From Zea mays (lineage: Eukaryota > Streptophyta > Magnoliopsida > Poales > Poaceae): a DNA stretch of 64,000 nucleotides. The stretch spans positions 113,870,207-113,934,206 of the forward strand of contig NC_050098.1 in assembly GCF_902167145.1 (NCBI RefSeq), given 5' to 3'. Positions 14,101 to 23,446 of the stretch are shown piece by piece. Under the pieces are notes generated by a model that did not search any database, was not told the origin of the DNA, and was given only the letters and a program-made list of their open reading frames with translations. The stretch's first letter is position 1. Each line of letters starts with the position of its first letter. The translations under genes were made by a program, and so were the position numbers.

Positions 14101-14715
14101 CGAGATTGAGCCACGAACCCCCAACTTCCACGCGCCAGTCCTCCATTGGCGGCGAGGTGGTTGGGCGAGAGACTGGCGACTCGGGCCTGTGTGGCAGGGA
14201 CAAGGGAGCGCGGTGGGAGATGTATCCGACTGGATGATCCACGCGACAGTGCCCCTTCGTGGTGAAGAGCTGGCGCGACATAGCAGTGACTGGTAAGTGG
14301 GCCCCACTCGGCAGTCACCGCGAGTAGGTGTCGGACATGGGCTGACCAGTAGGGAAGGTAGAGTGGGCCAAAACGAAGACTTCAGCCCATTTAGGTTTTC
14401 CCCTTTTTTCTATTTCTGATTTGTTTTCTATTTTAGTTTCTTATTTCAAATTCCTATTTGAAATTCTCAAATGTGAGTTTGGAGTTCTCTTTTCACATTA
14501 GTATGCACAACACAAACTCCAGCATGATATGCATATTTCTATTTTTATTTATTTGTTATTTGACCAACAAAATTCCATTAATTGAATATGCACACCTAAA
14601 ATAAAATCAAAATGATCTCCAAAGGTTCCATAATCACAAGTCACTACATAATTATATTACTATTTATTTATTTTGTTATTATTATATTTTTTCTAAACAA
14701 ATTTTGGGCTTTACA
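11126..14715 (-). repeat. 3' LTR (minus sense) of LARD-like element
   Basis: On the minus strand it begins TGTAAAGCCC next to the polypurine tract and ends GGTGTGACA at 11126. It matches 17869-20681 along most of its length. It has two segments the other copy lacks: the MITE at 13212-13348 and about 375 bp near 12803-13177. It also holds about 240 bp next to the polypurine tract (14470-14715) that are truncated in the other copy. Confidence 0.88.
13212..13348. mobile_element. Tourist-like (PIF/Harbinger) MITE
   Basis: A 137 bp insertion has inverted termini GGGCTTGTTCGGTT and ACCGAACAAGGCC and further internal symmetry around CAATCCATATGGATTG. It is flanked by TAA on both sides (13209-13211 and 13349-13351). 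The sister LTR at about 19561 has the uninterrupted sequence with a single TAA, so the empty site is visible in this window. A TAA duplication is typical of Tourist elements. It carries no coding sequence. Confidence 0.88.
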
Positions 14716-14732
14716 AATGCTACCCCCCTTAA
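14716..14732 (-). promoter_or_regulatory. Polypurine tract of LARD-like element
   Basis: On the minus strand TTAAGGGGGGTAGCATT lies directly before the TGTAAAGCCC LTR start, closely matching the polypurine tract of the Tekay element at 2608-2623. Confidence 0.75.
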
Positions 14733-15693
14733 TAGAAATCTCGTCCTCGAGATTTGTAAGAAAAGGGATACAGAAGGATTGGTTTGTAATTCAACTTTTA
14801 GTCTATATTTGTTTTAAAAGTCCAGAGTCTCATTTTTTATAGTCAATAGTGGGTGATTGGGAGAGCATGGGCATCCAGCTACTTATTATGTAGGATATAA
14901 GCTGGACACGTTGAGGTAAGAAAGATTATGGCAAGGAAAAGACTTTATCCAAAATGTTAGTCTTGATTCATCTCGAGATTCGCTTTGACTGTTATATCCT
15001 TCCTTGTCGAAGTTGATCTTTTCCTTCTCCGGTGTTGGTCTCATTGATTCGAGGTCAGTGTATATCATCGGAGTTGGGGTAATATGGTTAAGATAGTTAT
15101 GGATGAGATAGACTACATAATGTAGGTCAAAAGTTTGATTGATGTTAGGTGGGGATAGACAGATTATGCAATCCATCATGACTCTATCGATTGGGTTAGC
15201 TTTTCTGCTCATGGTTGAGTGGATTAAGTTAACACCTAGCTAGCAGGGTCTAATCTCTTCTACCAATGTCACTAATCTGTTTAAGTAGATCACATTAGAT
15301 TAGATCACTTTATAATATCAATTAGTTAGGCATATCAAGCTGCCTTTATCTTTACGAAGTTCTCTATTTTTTTCTAATTGGAACTTCCAATTAGTATATT
15401 TTTATACACCTAATATTTTTCATGCCATTAGTAGGGGTGGCATAGAAAACAAGGGTACATCATGTTTTAGCTATTTGTGAGTGTAGAGAAGATTTGAGGT
15501 AAAAGAAAGTTTGGTAAGGGAGACTTTTATTCCAGATAATGGATATCGATTCATCTGAAGATCTATCTCTACTCATATTCTTCATTGTCGAGGTTAACCT
15601 TCTTCTTGGGTCTGATTCAGGGACCGTCAGTCGTGGTGTTAAATGTCATTATCTGAGTTCGGATAACAATTGCGCGTACATGGGGTAGGTAGA
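14733..15693 (-). other. Non-coding interior of LARD-like element, 3' half
   Basis: No retroviral domain is visible in either strand. A block at about 14885-15035 and one at about 15480-15615 look like diverged copies of the same sequence (shared GAGGTAA, TTGATTCATCT and TTGTCGAGGTT-like words), so part of the interior may be an old duplication. The open frame at 14886-15212 on - has no family resemblance that I recognise. Confidence 0.5.
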
Positions 15694-15996
15694 TGTAACA
15701 CCCCGTCCAATCCCTGGACCAGCGGTACTTACTCATGGCAGCTCTCTAGAATCATATATCGTCCCCACATACCAACACGAGTCTTTTGCGCGCACTTTGT
15801 CCTCACTCATGCGCACCCGAGAAAACTTCCCGGTCGGTCACCCATCCCAAATTGCTCCAAACCAAGAACGCTTAACTTGGAGGTTCTTTCGAGATAGGCT
15901 TCCGAAAAATAAGATGCACCTTGTTGGTATGGATACTCTATTAATTATATTAAGCCTTGGGCCAGGACATCCCATCCCAGGGGCCAGGATATCACA
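15694..15996 (-). repeat. Cassandra 3' LTR (minus sense)
   Basis: Direct repeat of 16199-16501. On the minus strand it starts TGTGATATCC next to the polypurine tract and ends GGGGTGTTACA. It holds the 5S-like segment at about 15828-15930. Confidence 0.92.
15828..15930 (-). other. 5S rRNA-like segment in Cassandra LTR (3' copy)
   Basis: Read on minus, it contains AAGTTAAGCGTTCTTGG, close to plant 5S box A, followed by GGGATGGGTGACC and CGGGAAGTT, close to box C, in the same order and spacing as in 5S rRNA. It starts with CATACCAACAAGGTGCAT, like the 5S 5' part. It is a retroelement domain, not a 5S gene. Confidence 0.85.
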
Positions 15997-15997
15997 A

Positions 15998-16011
15998 TCC
16001 ACCCCCCTTAG
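15998..16011 (-). promoter_or_regulatory. Cassandra polypurine tract
   Basis: On minus, AAGGGGGGTGGA directly precedes the LTR start at 15996. Confidence 0.8.
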
Positions 16012-16183
16012 AAGACCGACGTCCTCATCGGTCAACCCCAATCCAGGAACCTCCCCTATTAGCCACGTCTATGTATCTAGTGTCGTCATATGTCATGCCA
16101 TGTGACCACTCTAGGCCCACATGCGCCATGCGCCATATACCCGAACCCCCTAACCCACACACGCCCGTGAAACCGCGAGGGTT

Positions 16184-16196
16184 GGCTCTGATACCA
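16184..16196 (-). promoter_or_regulatory. Cassandra primer-binding site (initiator Met tRNA)
   Basis: On minus, TGGTATCAGAGCC follows the LTR end after two bases. TGGTATCAGAGC is complementary to the 3' end of plant initiator methionine tRNA, the usual Cassandra primer. Confidence 0.88.
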
Positions 16197-16198
16197 CT

Positions 16199-16501
16199 TG
16201 TAACACCCCGTCCAATCCCTGGACCAGCGGTACTTACTCCTGGCAGCTCTCTAGAATCATATATCGTCCCCACAGACCAACACGAGTCTTTTGTGCACAC
16301 TTTGTCCTCACTCATGCGCACCCGAGAAAACTTCCCAGTCAGTCACCCATCCCAAATTGCTCCAAACCAAGCACGCTTAACTTGGAGGTTCTTTCGAGAT
16401 AGGCTTCCGAAAAAGAAGATGCACCTTGTTGGTATGAATACTCTATTCATTATATTAAGCCTTGGGCCAGGACATCTCATCCCAGGGGCTAGGATATCAC
16501 A
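16199..16501 (-). repeat. Cassandra 5' LTR (minus sense)
   Basis: Direct repeat of 15694-15996, 303 bp, with TG...CA ends on both strands' reading. It is followed by the GTAGA target duplication. Confidence 0.92.
16333..16435 (-). other. 5S rRNA-like segment in Cassandra LTR (5' copy)
   Basis: Same as the other copy, but here box A reads AAGTTAAGCGTGCTTGG, which I believe is identical to the plant 5S sequence, and the box C region reads GGGATGGGTGACTGACTGGG. The better preserved polymerase III-type control region is therefore in the 5' LTR. Confidence 0.87.
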
Positions 16502-17868
16502 GTAGATTAAGCAGAGTTTTACTTTGCTTTTGGGATAAATGGGTTGGGCAACCTATAACATAGGTTAGGTCGTGGTTTTACGGACAAGTTGGTCTAAGAC
16601 ACCAATTTAGGTTTAAAACCCATTTATAGGAATATGGTCTAATCTATGTTATTAGTATTAACTAACTTGTTTAAGCAACTTCCTTTAGATTAGATCATAT
16701 TAGATTAGGTAGGGTCTAGATTAGATTAGATATAACTAGATTAGACTAGTTTAAGTTAGATAGATCTACCAGGGTAGAATAAATTTTATTAGGATACGTT
16801 AGACTCTTTTGAGATGTGGCGGATCATATGATGTAGGTAAGTTAGAATCTCAGTTAGGTTAAAACAAAGGGGTTATGCAACCATTGAATGGTTAAGGTAG
16901 TTGCACAGGACCGAGTTGGTCGGTCTTTCTTAACTTAATGCAGAGTGAATTAAGTTAAAACATATTTCATAGGAGTAGAGTCTCATTTATTTCATCGGTA
17001 TTATCCTTCTTGTTAAGTAACTTACATTAGATTAGCTCAACATGAGATTAGCCTTCGTTAGGTTTGATTAATCCGTCACATTAGATCAGATCTAGGTATG
17101 ACTAGCTTCGACTAGATAAGATCCAATTAATTTGGGTTAGATCATGATCATGGTGGGATAAGTCAAGTGGTTTTAGTCACGCAAATATAACTTAGATCTG
17201 ATATCATTATTTTGGAATAGATCCTGGTTGTTACTTTAGGATGAGATAAGTAAAGTGGTTAAGATAAGTATGCTTGTTAGGACAAGATGAGTCTCTAAGA
17301 TTATGGTAGAATCTTTTGAGATTAGTTAGATCTATTAGGATAATTCCTAAGATAAAAATATTTTCAAGATAAGATGAATCTATTAAGATAAGAGAGAGTC
17401 TTTTATGATAATAGGGATCTATATAAAATAGTTACACTTTAATGGAGGATAACCTAAGTTGTTTAGTTATCTCATGAATTTTATTTATTTATATTTATGC
17501 CTATACGTATATGTAGATGTAATTGTGGATGTTACTCCACGACTCATCACACTCAATCAAAAATCCAAATCAGACAAATATCATAAGAACAAACACTCAA
17601 GCGTATAGATACATATAAAAATAGTTTTTTTGTTCCTAAGAGTAGGTCTCCTATTCCTAAAGGTCACTTTAGGCACATGATTTCAAAAGTCTGAAATCCC
17701 ATTTGTCTTTAGAAGGAAAAGGTAAGAATAATCAGAGTAAAGCGAAAATAGATGAGAAAAGATTAAGGAAAGTTTAGAAAGAATCAGAGTAGCAGAGGTA
17801 AGTAAATAAGGGTTGTCCAGTTCTATCTAGGTTTCGTCCTACAGTTAACATTCCTCTAATACCACTTC
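16502..17868 (-). other. Non-coding interior of LARD-like element, 5' half
   Basis: No domain is recognised. From about 16680 to 17350 the sequence is dominated by degenerate repeats of TTAGATTAGAT-like words on +, giving an imperfect tandem array. The rest is AT-rich without long open frames. Confidence 0.5.
17852..17866 (-). promoter_or_regulatory. Primer-binding site of LARD-like element
   Basis: On minus, TGGTATTAGAG follows the LTR end within a few bases. It is one mismatch from the initiator-Met-tRNA site TGGTATCAGAG, which fixes the element's orientation as minus. Confidence 0.75.
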
Positions 17869-20681
17869 TGGCACACCCGGTTTTAAGGAACAAAGTCGGG
17901 AGCATCTCATATATGCGCAAAAGAAGACAACACATATAATAACAGAGTGTATAGAGATAAATGTCACAATATAATCAGAGTACTTATTACATAGCGGAAG
18001 TCTTACAAAATAGAAGATAAATATAAAACGATCTAAAGTCCATCCTTGGCGCCATAAAGTTAACTGGGAGACACCACCTAGATCAAATCGAACTCCTCGT
18101 TGTGTGGCTCCTCTTGAACCACCTGTTCTTCTCCTGTGGGGGTGTGAGACAGCAAGGGTGAGCTCACACATGTTCATTGCTCAACAAGTTGTGGGGAATA
18201 ATGTGGATGTACTCACCAAAGGTGGGAGCTCATGTGAAGTGTAAGGCTTACCAAAGAGAATGGTTAAAGTTGAGCATTGCTTTTAAAGTTGGTCAAAATT
18301 TTATTAGCAATTACTAGATGTAAGTAAATACCAAACCATAATAATAGTAGAACAAAATTAATAATAAATCCCATGCAATGCAAATGACAAATTGAATTTA
18401 GTTCCATAAATTAATCATGCGAGAGTCCTGAGCTGTTGTTGACCGTGAGCTCAGCTAGTATACCAGTTTTACACTCTGCAGAGGTTGTACCCTATACCCA
18501 CAAGTCATGTTACCCATCTGCCAAGGGGTCATGAATCCCATACACCTCTACCAAGGAAGCGAGGCAGGGTAACAGTACGAGGACTTTACAAAGTTCCACT
18601 AGCTTCCGAAAACCCGCTACAATTTATGGGAAGAGCACTTGCAAGATTCCCTCGTCTGACCGCCATCGCAGCAAAATCAACCCGAGAACCTCCCTGCATG
18701 CAACTCCCCTACTGCCATTGCCACTTTCGGGTAAGGTAGTCTTCCACTAGCTTTCCTAATTAATCAGCCAAGAGCGTCCCATTCCACCCTTGTGGTGGCA
18801 CGTGTTTCTCAAGTTAAGCTCCATGTTCCAATTAAAATAATATAATGATCTTGACATGAACATAAATAACATAACAGAATAATTGGAACATGGATATAAT
18901 GAAATATTAACCCAAAACCATATAAAGCAATAGCAAAACTACCCAAGTGATTCAGGGTAAACAAGATAAAAGATAATCAGACTAGGGTGACCTATTGGGT
19001 CCCATCAAAATTAAACCTATGCATGAATAAGTGATATTAAAGAACATGATTGGGTAATAAATGTGGTCAAGGACACAACTTGCCTGTGACTTGAGATTCT
19101 AGGTACCAGGATGATCCTCAGATTCTCGTGACCTCACTGCTAGTCGTAGCAATACAAACATACATGGTATAGACAAAATTAACATCACACCAAACATAAG
19201 AACATACTGCTTAATAATAATCTACACGTTGCTACGAGATCGTGGGATCGAGAACTACTAAGATCGGAGTCATGGTTAAGGAGTTATGATCTATAGAAGA
19301 TCTACGTGATTTAAACTATATTATAAATTATTAGTATGCCTCATATGAGAAAATATGCTCTAAATAATCAATTCAACTTTAATCAAGATTATACTTGACT
19401 AGAGATCATGTTTTAACCACATTATAATTATGGTCAGGTTAGTTTTGATTTAGAAGAGCCAATCTAGTAGACATAGGGTAAATAAATATCTAACTATAAA
19501 ATTATGCAATATGGTATAATTAATGTTGGTACAATCCGAGTGGACTGCGAGTTGAATACCTCTAAAGCGGAGTGCTCTTTTGCAAAACACACGGGTCGAA
19601 GGGGTATCACCTTAAATAGGCCGTTGGATCAGGGTTGGTCGTGTGAGATTAATTCGAGTCCTATTTGAACCGGTATGGCACCAGGACCACATGATCACAG
19701 ATCAGTGGCATAAATTTCAAATGTGCACGATCTGCTCACCTCCGTTGGACTCCGGATGGACGACCTAGATCACAATCCCGAAGTAGCAACGTAGATCTGA
19801 TCCCCAGCGTCCATCAAGGAACCGACCGCCAAGGATGCTCCTACCTTCCGATAGCCAGCCACCGCCCGCGGCCAAGGACACACCGGCCATCGCGCCAACG
19901 CTGTTTCCATGCCCTAGACTCTACAAAATCAGGTGCTACATGATGTAGAGTCGAGCGCGAACTAGATGGATGGCGCAACACCTTCGGTGGATGCGTTGGA
20001 GTGCGAGGACCACCTATCCCAGCAACTCTGGGGCAATGCTTGAACCACGGTGAGCAATCCCCATCGATTCGATCGCCCATGAGCCCAGGTGATCCAACTT
20101 GATTCAACCCCGAGCACATCCCTTCGACACGCACCTGCTACGGGGGTTGGAGTGATGGCGAAGCACGATTTCGACGTCGATGGTGCCCACAGTTCTCTCT
20201 CTTGCTCTCGGTGGACATGGCGGCTGAGAATGAACGGCGCGAGATTCATGCGTTAGGAAGGAGGGGGCGCAGAGGTGGAAGATGGGTCGTCACAAGGCTA
20301 GGGTGCTACATGTAGGAGCAGGGTGACCCAGGATTGAGCCACGAACCCCCGACTTCCCCGCGCCAGTCCACCATTGCGGTGAGGTGGTTTGGCGAGAGAC
20401 TGACGACTCGGGCCCATGTGGCAGGGACAAGGGAGCGTGGTGGGAGATGTATCCGACTGGATGATCCATGCGACAGTGCCCCCGCGGTGAAGAGCTAGCG
20501 TGGCATGGCAGTGACTGGTAAGTGGGCCCTGCCCGGCAGTCACTGCGAGTAGGGCGCGGACATGGGCCGACCAGTAGGGAAGGTAGAGTGGGCCAAAACG
20601 AAGACTTCATCCCAGTTAGGTTTTCCCCTTTTTTCTATTTCTGATTTGTTTTCTATTTTAGTTTCTTGTTTCAAATTCCTA
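17869..20681 (-). repeat. 5' LTR (minus sense) of LARD-like element, truncated
   Basis: Closely similar to 11126-14715. It lacks the MITE and a segment of about 375 bp (junction near 19529-19532). Similarity stops at about 20681, where the partner LTR continues for another 240 bp. The missing part is the outer tip, so it was lost by deletion or by a later event at this boundary. Confidence 0.85.
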
Positions 20682-21720
20682 ATCCCCACAGAGGTCCCAT
20701 CGCCTAAGCGTCGAAGTGTCTGGAAGAGCGACAATCCACAACGGCTTGGATCCCGATGCTTGTTGTTCCTCTGCAGGGCAACGGAGGTGACACCGACGAC
20801 AACGACAACTCTCCACCACTATCTCGCAGGATGTGTCAACAACAACAACGAAGGTATGTTTCCCTATTCCTCTTAGTAAAACAAATCTACTCATCATCGA
20901 GGATTTGCCTAATTTACAATTGATATTCTAGGGGATTAGGAATTGATCATATACACTATATAATCTAACACGTACAAGTAAGATTTTGACACATGCGTGC
21001 AACCCAAATGACGTTTCTTGCTTGATGCCCATCACAACCATTTGGTTTAAGTAGTTTGCTAAGTAAATAATCATAGGTTCATATGACAAGAAAAGACAGT
21101 TCAAAGATTGACAAAATCAAGTGGAGAAAATCAGAGTCTGAAAAATGCCAAGTCGTGGACCGTCCGACAGCATAGTGTACCATCCGCAGAATACTTCTTA
21201 ATTGGAATCTGGACAGAAACTGTGTTGAATCACGCTCTTGTACTATGGACTATCTAGATCCAAGTCAAGTACCGTTTGACTATAATTCGTGGACCATCCG
21301 CCTATTCAATACTAGCTCAACCCGAAGGTGACAAAGTTGAACAAATGAATTTTAGCGCAAGTCACAGACCGTCCAGGAGCAAAGGCATGGACCGTCCGCG
21401 TGACATCATCATGGTAAGATAGTCGTTGATCTGTGAGTTCTCGCCGCTGGATTGTCAGTTATACCTACTAAGCTATTAGATAAAACCGTTGTGAGGGGAT
21501 GGACCATCTAGGCATAGTCCACGGACCATCCGTCAGTGCAAAGAACTGGCAGGAATTGCATAACAGCTATATGGGTTGTTGAGAGCTATAAATACATCCC
21601 AACCAGCCCATTCATTACATCCAAGCATTCTACTCACTCTCTTTCAATACAAGAGTTAGAGCATTCACTCCAACATTGTAAAATTCAAAATCCTATTTAG
21701 GGATTTATTAAAAAGATTTC
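20682..21720. other. LTR-like debris with repeated GGACCGTCCG words
   Basis: No gene is recognised. Between about 21150 and 21535 the word GGACCGTCCG or near copies (GACCATCCG, GACCGTCCA) occurs at least seven times with irregular spacing. A TATA-like TATAAATA at 21587-21594 follows. GGACCGTCCG-rich sequence before a TATA box reminds me of SIRE/Opie-type grass LTRs, so this may be an LTR fragment. 20755-20875 has splice-like borders but no convincing exon. Confidence 0.4.
21587..21594 (+). promoter_or_regulatory. TATA-like box in LTR debris
   Basis: GCTATAAATACATCCC lies about 50 bp after the last GGACCATCCG word. The position fits a retrotransposon LTR promoter, but no start site can be shown. 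Confidence 0.35.
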
Positions 21721-21858
21721 TTCGAGTATCCAAATAAATGTGGTTCATAATAAAATATTAAATGAAAAGATCCGTATACCAATTAAATCAACCTATGTAG
21801 AGTTATACATTTAAGAATAGGAAATAATACCTTTGTGAAATATGTGTATAGAAACATT

Positions 21859-21871
21859 CTCTCTCTCTCTC

Positions 21872-21908
<37 letters not shown>
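21859..21908. repeat. (CT)n and (TA)n microsatellite
   Basis: A short CT run is followed by an uninterrupted TA run of about 35 bases within AT-rich DNA. Confidence 0.9.
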
Positions 21909-21909
<1 letters not shown>

Positions 21910-22471
21910 TTTAATAGAGATTATAAATAATAGATTATTTTCTTAATATATATTATTCATTGTGTGTGATACTCATTACTTAAATAAATGGACCACAATT
22001 GATAAAAAAGAGAATATAATGAATTGAAACTTGCATCATGCTGGAATTCTTTTGTTGTTGCATCTACTTGGAACTTTGAAATTCAAAACCATGCTTGAAT
22101 GTGAAAATGGATTTGAAATCTGAAATAGAAAATAAAAAAATCAGACAAATAAAAAAGATGAAAGAAAAAGAGAAACACTCACCTGTGCTCAGGCCGAAAC
22201 CCACATTTTGGCCCAACCTCCACTTCAACTGGTCGGCCCATCTCTCTCTCTCTCTTTTCCCTTCCCCGCTCAGCCCACTTCTCATGCTATCATTTCTTTT
22301 TCCCGTGTGACGCTATCATCTGGGCCCGCATGGACAGCAAGCGTTCGCACGCGGGCGCTCGTGTGCCGGAGTCTGGGTGAGGACGACATGTGGGACCACG
22401 GGAATAGCCTCTATGCGCACGTGTGAGACACAGGTGTAGCCGATTGGTGGGATCCCCATTCGTCACTGTGT
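21909..22471. other. Gypsy LTR fragment without genes
   Basis: From about 22035, the sequence GCATCATGCTGGAAT..., a stretch of ATTTGAAAT-like words and then GGCCCAAC with CT repeats resembles the start region of the Tekay LTR at 2820-3080. This suggests a truncated LTR of that group in + orientation. Open frames here are low-complexity artefacts. Confidence 0.4.
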
Positions 22472-22480
22472 TTCTCCCCC

Positions 22481-22737
22481 GGGATCGTATCCAGTGCACA
22501 AGGGCCACGCCGTGCACAAATGCACAAAACGAAACCTGGCCGTCCGTCTCCCATCCAACGGCCGTCGTAAATATGCAGATAAACCCTCCCGCAGCCTCCG
22601 TAGCTTGTCGAGTCTGTTTTTGTGAAAACCCCCCGTCATCTGCATATTTGCGACGGCCGTTGGATGGAAAATGGACGGCCAGATTTCGTTTTGTGCATTT
22701 GTGCACGGCGTGGCCCGTGTGCACTGGATACGATCCC
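22481..22737. mobile_element. Mutator-like MITE with 100 bp terminal inverted repeats
   Basis: This 257 bp element has terminal inverted repeats at 22481-22580 and 22638-22737 that pair almost throughout, starting GGGATCGTATCCAGTGCAC, with a loop of about 57 bases. The 9 bp sequence TTCTCCCCC flanks both sides (22472-22480 and 22738-22746). A 9 bp duplication plus long inverted repeats is diagnostic of Mutator-like elements. No transposase is encoded. The long antisense open frames here come from the palindrome. Confidence 0.9.
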
Positions 22738-23446
22738 TTCTCCCCCCTCGTAACCAACCCGACGTCACCCTGCAACAAACTCGCTAACAATATGGATGTG
22801 CCAGCTAGCGAATCTCTGTGGTCTTGGGGATATACAAACAATGCTGCCGCACCTTTCCATGTCCATCCCATCTCTTCGGTCTTCGCGCACGCCGAGCAGA
22901 GAGAGAGTCATGCCTTGACGGATGGAAGAAAATGCTTTCGCGTGTGATTTTGCGTTCTCCGCCCTGTGGTGCCTTGTTCGGTTTGAAGGGGTTTAGGCGG
23001 ATTAAATCTCATCCTATTTAAATTTGTATAGACGGGAATTGAATCCCCTTCAATCACTCTCAATCCACCCCTAACCGAACAAGCCCTGAATGGGTTGCGG
23101 AGGGTTGCTAATGCACGTGAATCACGACCGAGCAAGCCTCAAGCACACGGATAGACCCTAGGAATCACTCGTCAGAGCCCTCCTTTAGCCCGAAGTCACA
23201 TCGCACCGTGGTTAGGATCCATCATGGTGTAATTCCTCGATATGATTCCCCTAACACCTCCGCCATTCTTCCAGCTTTGTGTATCCGTGCTGCAGGGAAT
23301 TGCTCGCGCGCTGTGGTACATGGGTTGTGTCACTGTGCCGCAGGGAACTGCTCGCCGTTGGTCATGAGGACCATGGAGCCATAGCTCGACGCGAACAGCA
23401 CCACCGGCCTCGATAAGGCTACCCTTGAGTAATTCACCGTGCCCTA
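22738..23446. other. Old LTR-like sequence around a MITE
   Basis: No gene is supported. Apart from the MITE-like insert at 22971-23085, the stretch is moderately GC-rich without long credible frames and may be the continuation of the truncated gypsy LTR seen at 22035-22471. Confidence 0.35.
22971..23085. mobile_element. MITE related to the Tourist-like element at 13212
   Basis: Inverted ends GCCTTGTTCGGTTT and TAACCGAACAAGCCC are shared with the MITE at 13212-13348, and internal words (GAATCCCCTTCAATC) are similar. No clean 3 bp duplication is visible, so the ends have drifted. Confidence 0.6.

Larger units (their letters stand above)
15694..16501 (-). mobile_element. Cassandra-type TRIM
   Basis: This complete 808 bp element has two 303 bp direct repeats, an initiator-Met-tRNA-type primer-binding site, a polypurine tract and no coding capacity. 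It is flanked by GTAGA on both sides (15689-15693 and 16502-16506). Each LTR contains a 5S rRNA-like segment, the hallmark of Cassandra. It is mobilised in trans by other retroelements. The two LTRs differ by only about a dozen bases by eye, so it is younger than the LARD-like element it sits in. Confidence 0.93.
11126..20681 (-). mobile_element. LARD-like gypsy derivative, Tekay-related, without pol
   Basis: Two long direct repeats (11126-14715 and 17869-20681) flank about 3.1 kb with no recognisable retroviral domain; part of that is a later Cassandra insertion. On the minus strand the element reads LTR, primer-binding site, short non-coding interior, polypurine tract, LTR. The LTR termini and the CTCGAGGACGAGATT-like sequence at the polypurine tract resemble the Tekay element at 1-6284. 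It is therefore a large non-autonomous derivative that would depend on a related autonomous element. The outer end of its 5' LTR (minus sense) is missing beyond 20681. The left flank is GAGAA, but its partner cannot be tested. Confidence 0.8.

Noticed and set aside
13502..14318. Several open frames in the LARD-like LTR, repeated at 19841-20610
   Set aside because: They are in the GC-rich part of both LTR copies, in different frames, with no domain or codon conservation.
15828..15930. A 5S rRNA gene
   Set aside because: Only the control regions are conserved, the sequence sits in two identical positions of TRIM LTRs, and the 3' part diverges, so it is a Cassandra domain.
20755..20875. Captured exon with TGCAG/GGC and AAG/GTATGT borders
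   Set aside because: The putative exon is short, of low complexity (ACAACAAC), and no protein family is recognisable. Splice-like words are expected by chance.
21655..22060. hAT-type MITE starting at TTAGAGCATTCACTCCAAC
   Set aside because: The start resembles a common plant MITE end, but I found no inverted partner or 8 bp duplication nearby.
22290..22947. 193- and 174-residue open frames on opposite strands
   Set aside because: Both span the 22481-22737 hairpin, so each arm translates similarly. This is an artefact of the MITE palindrome.
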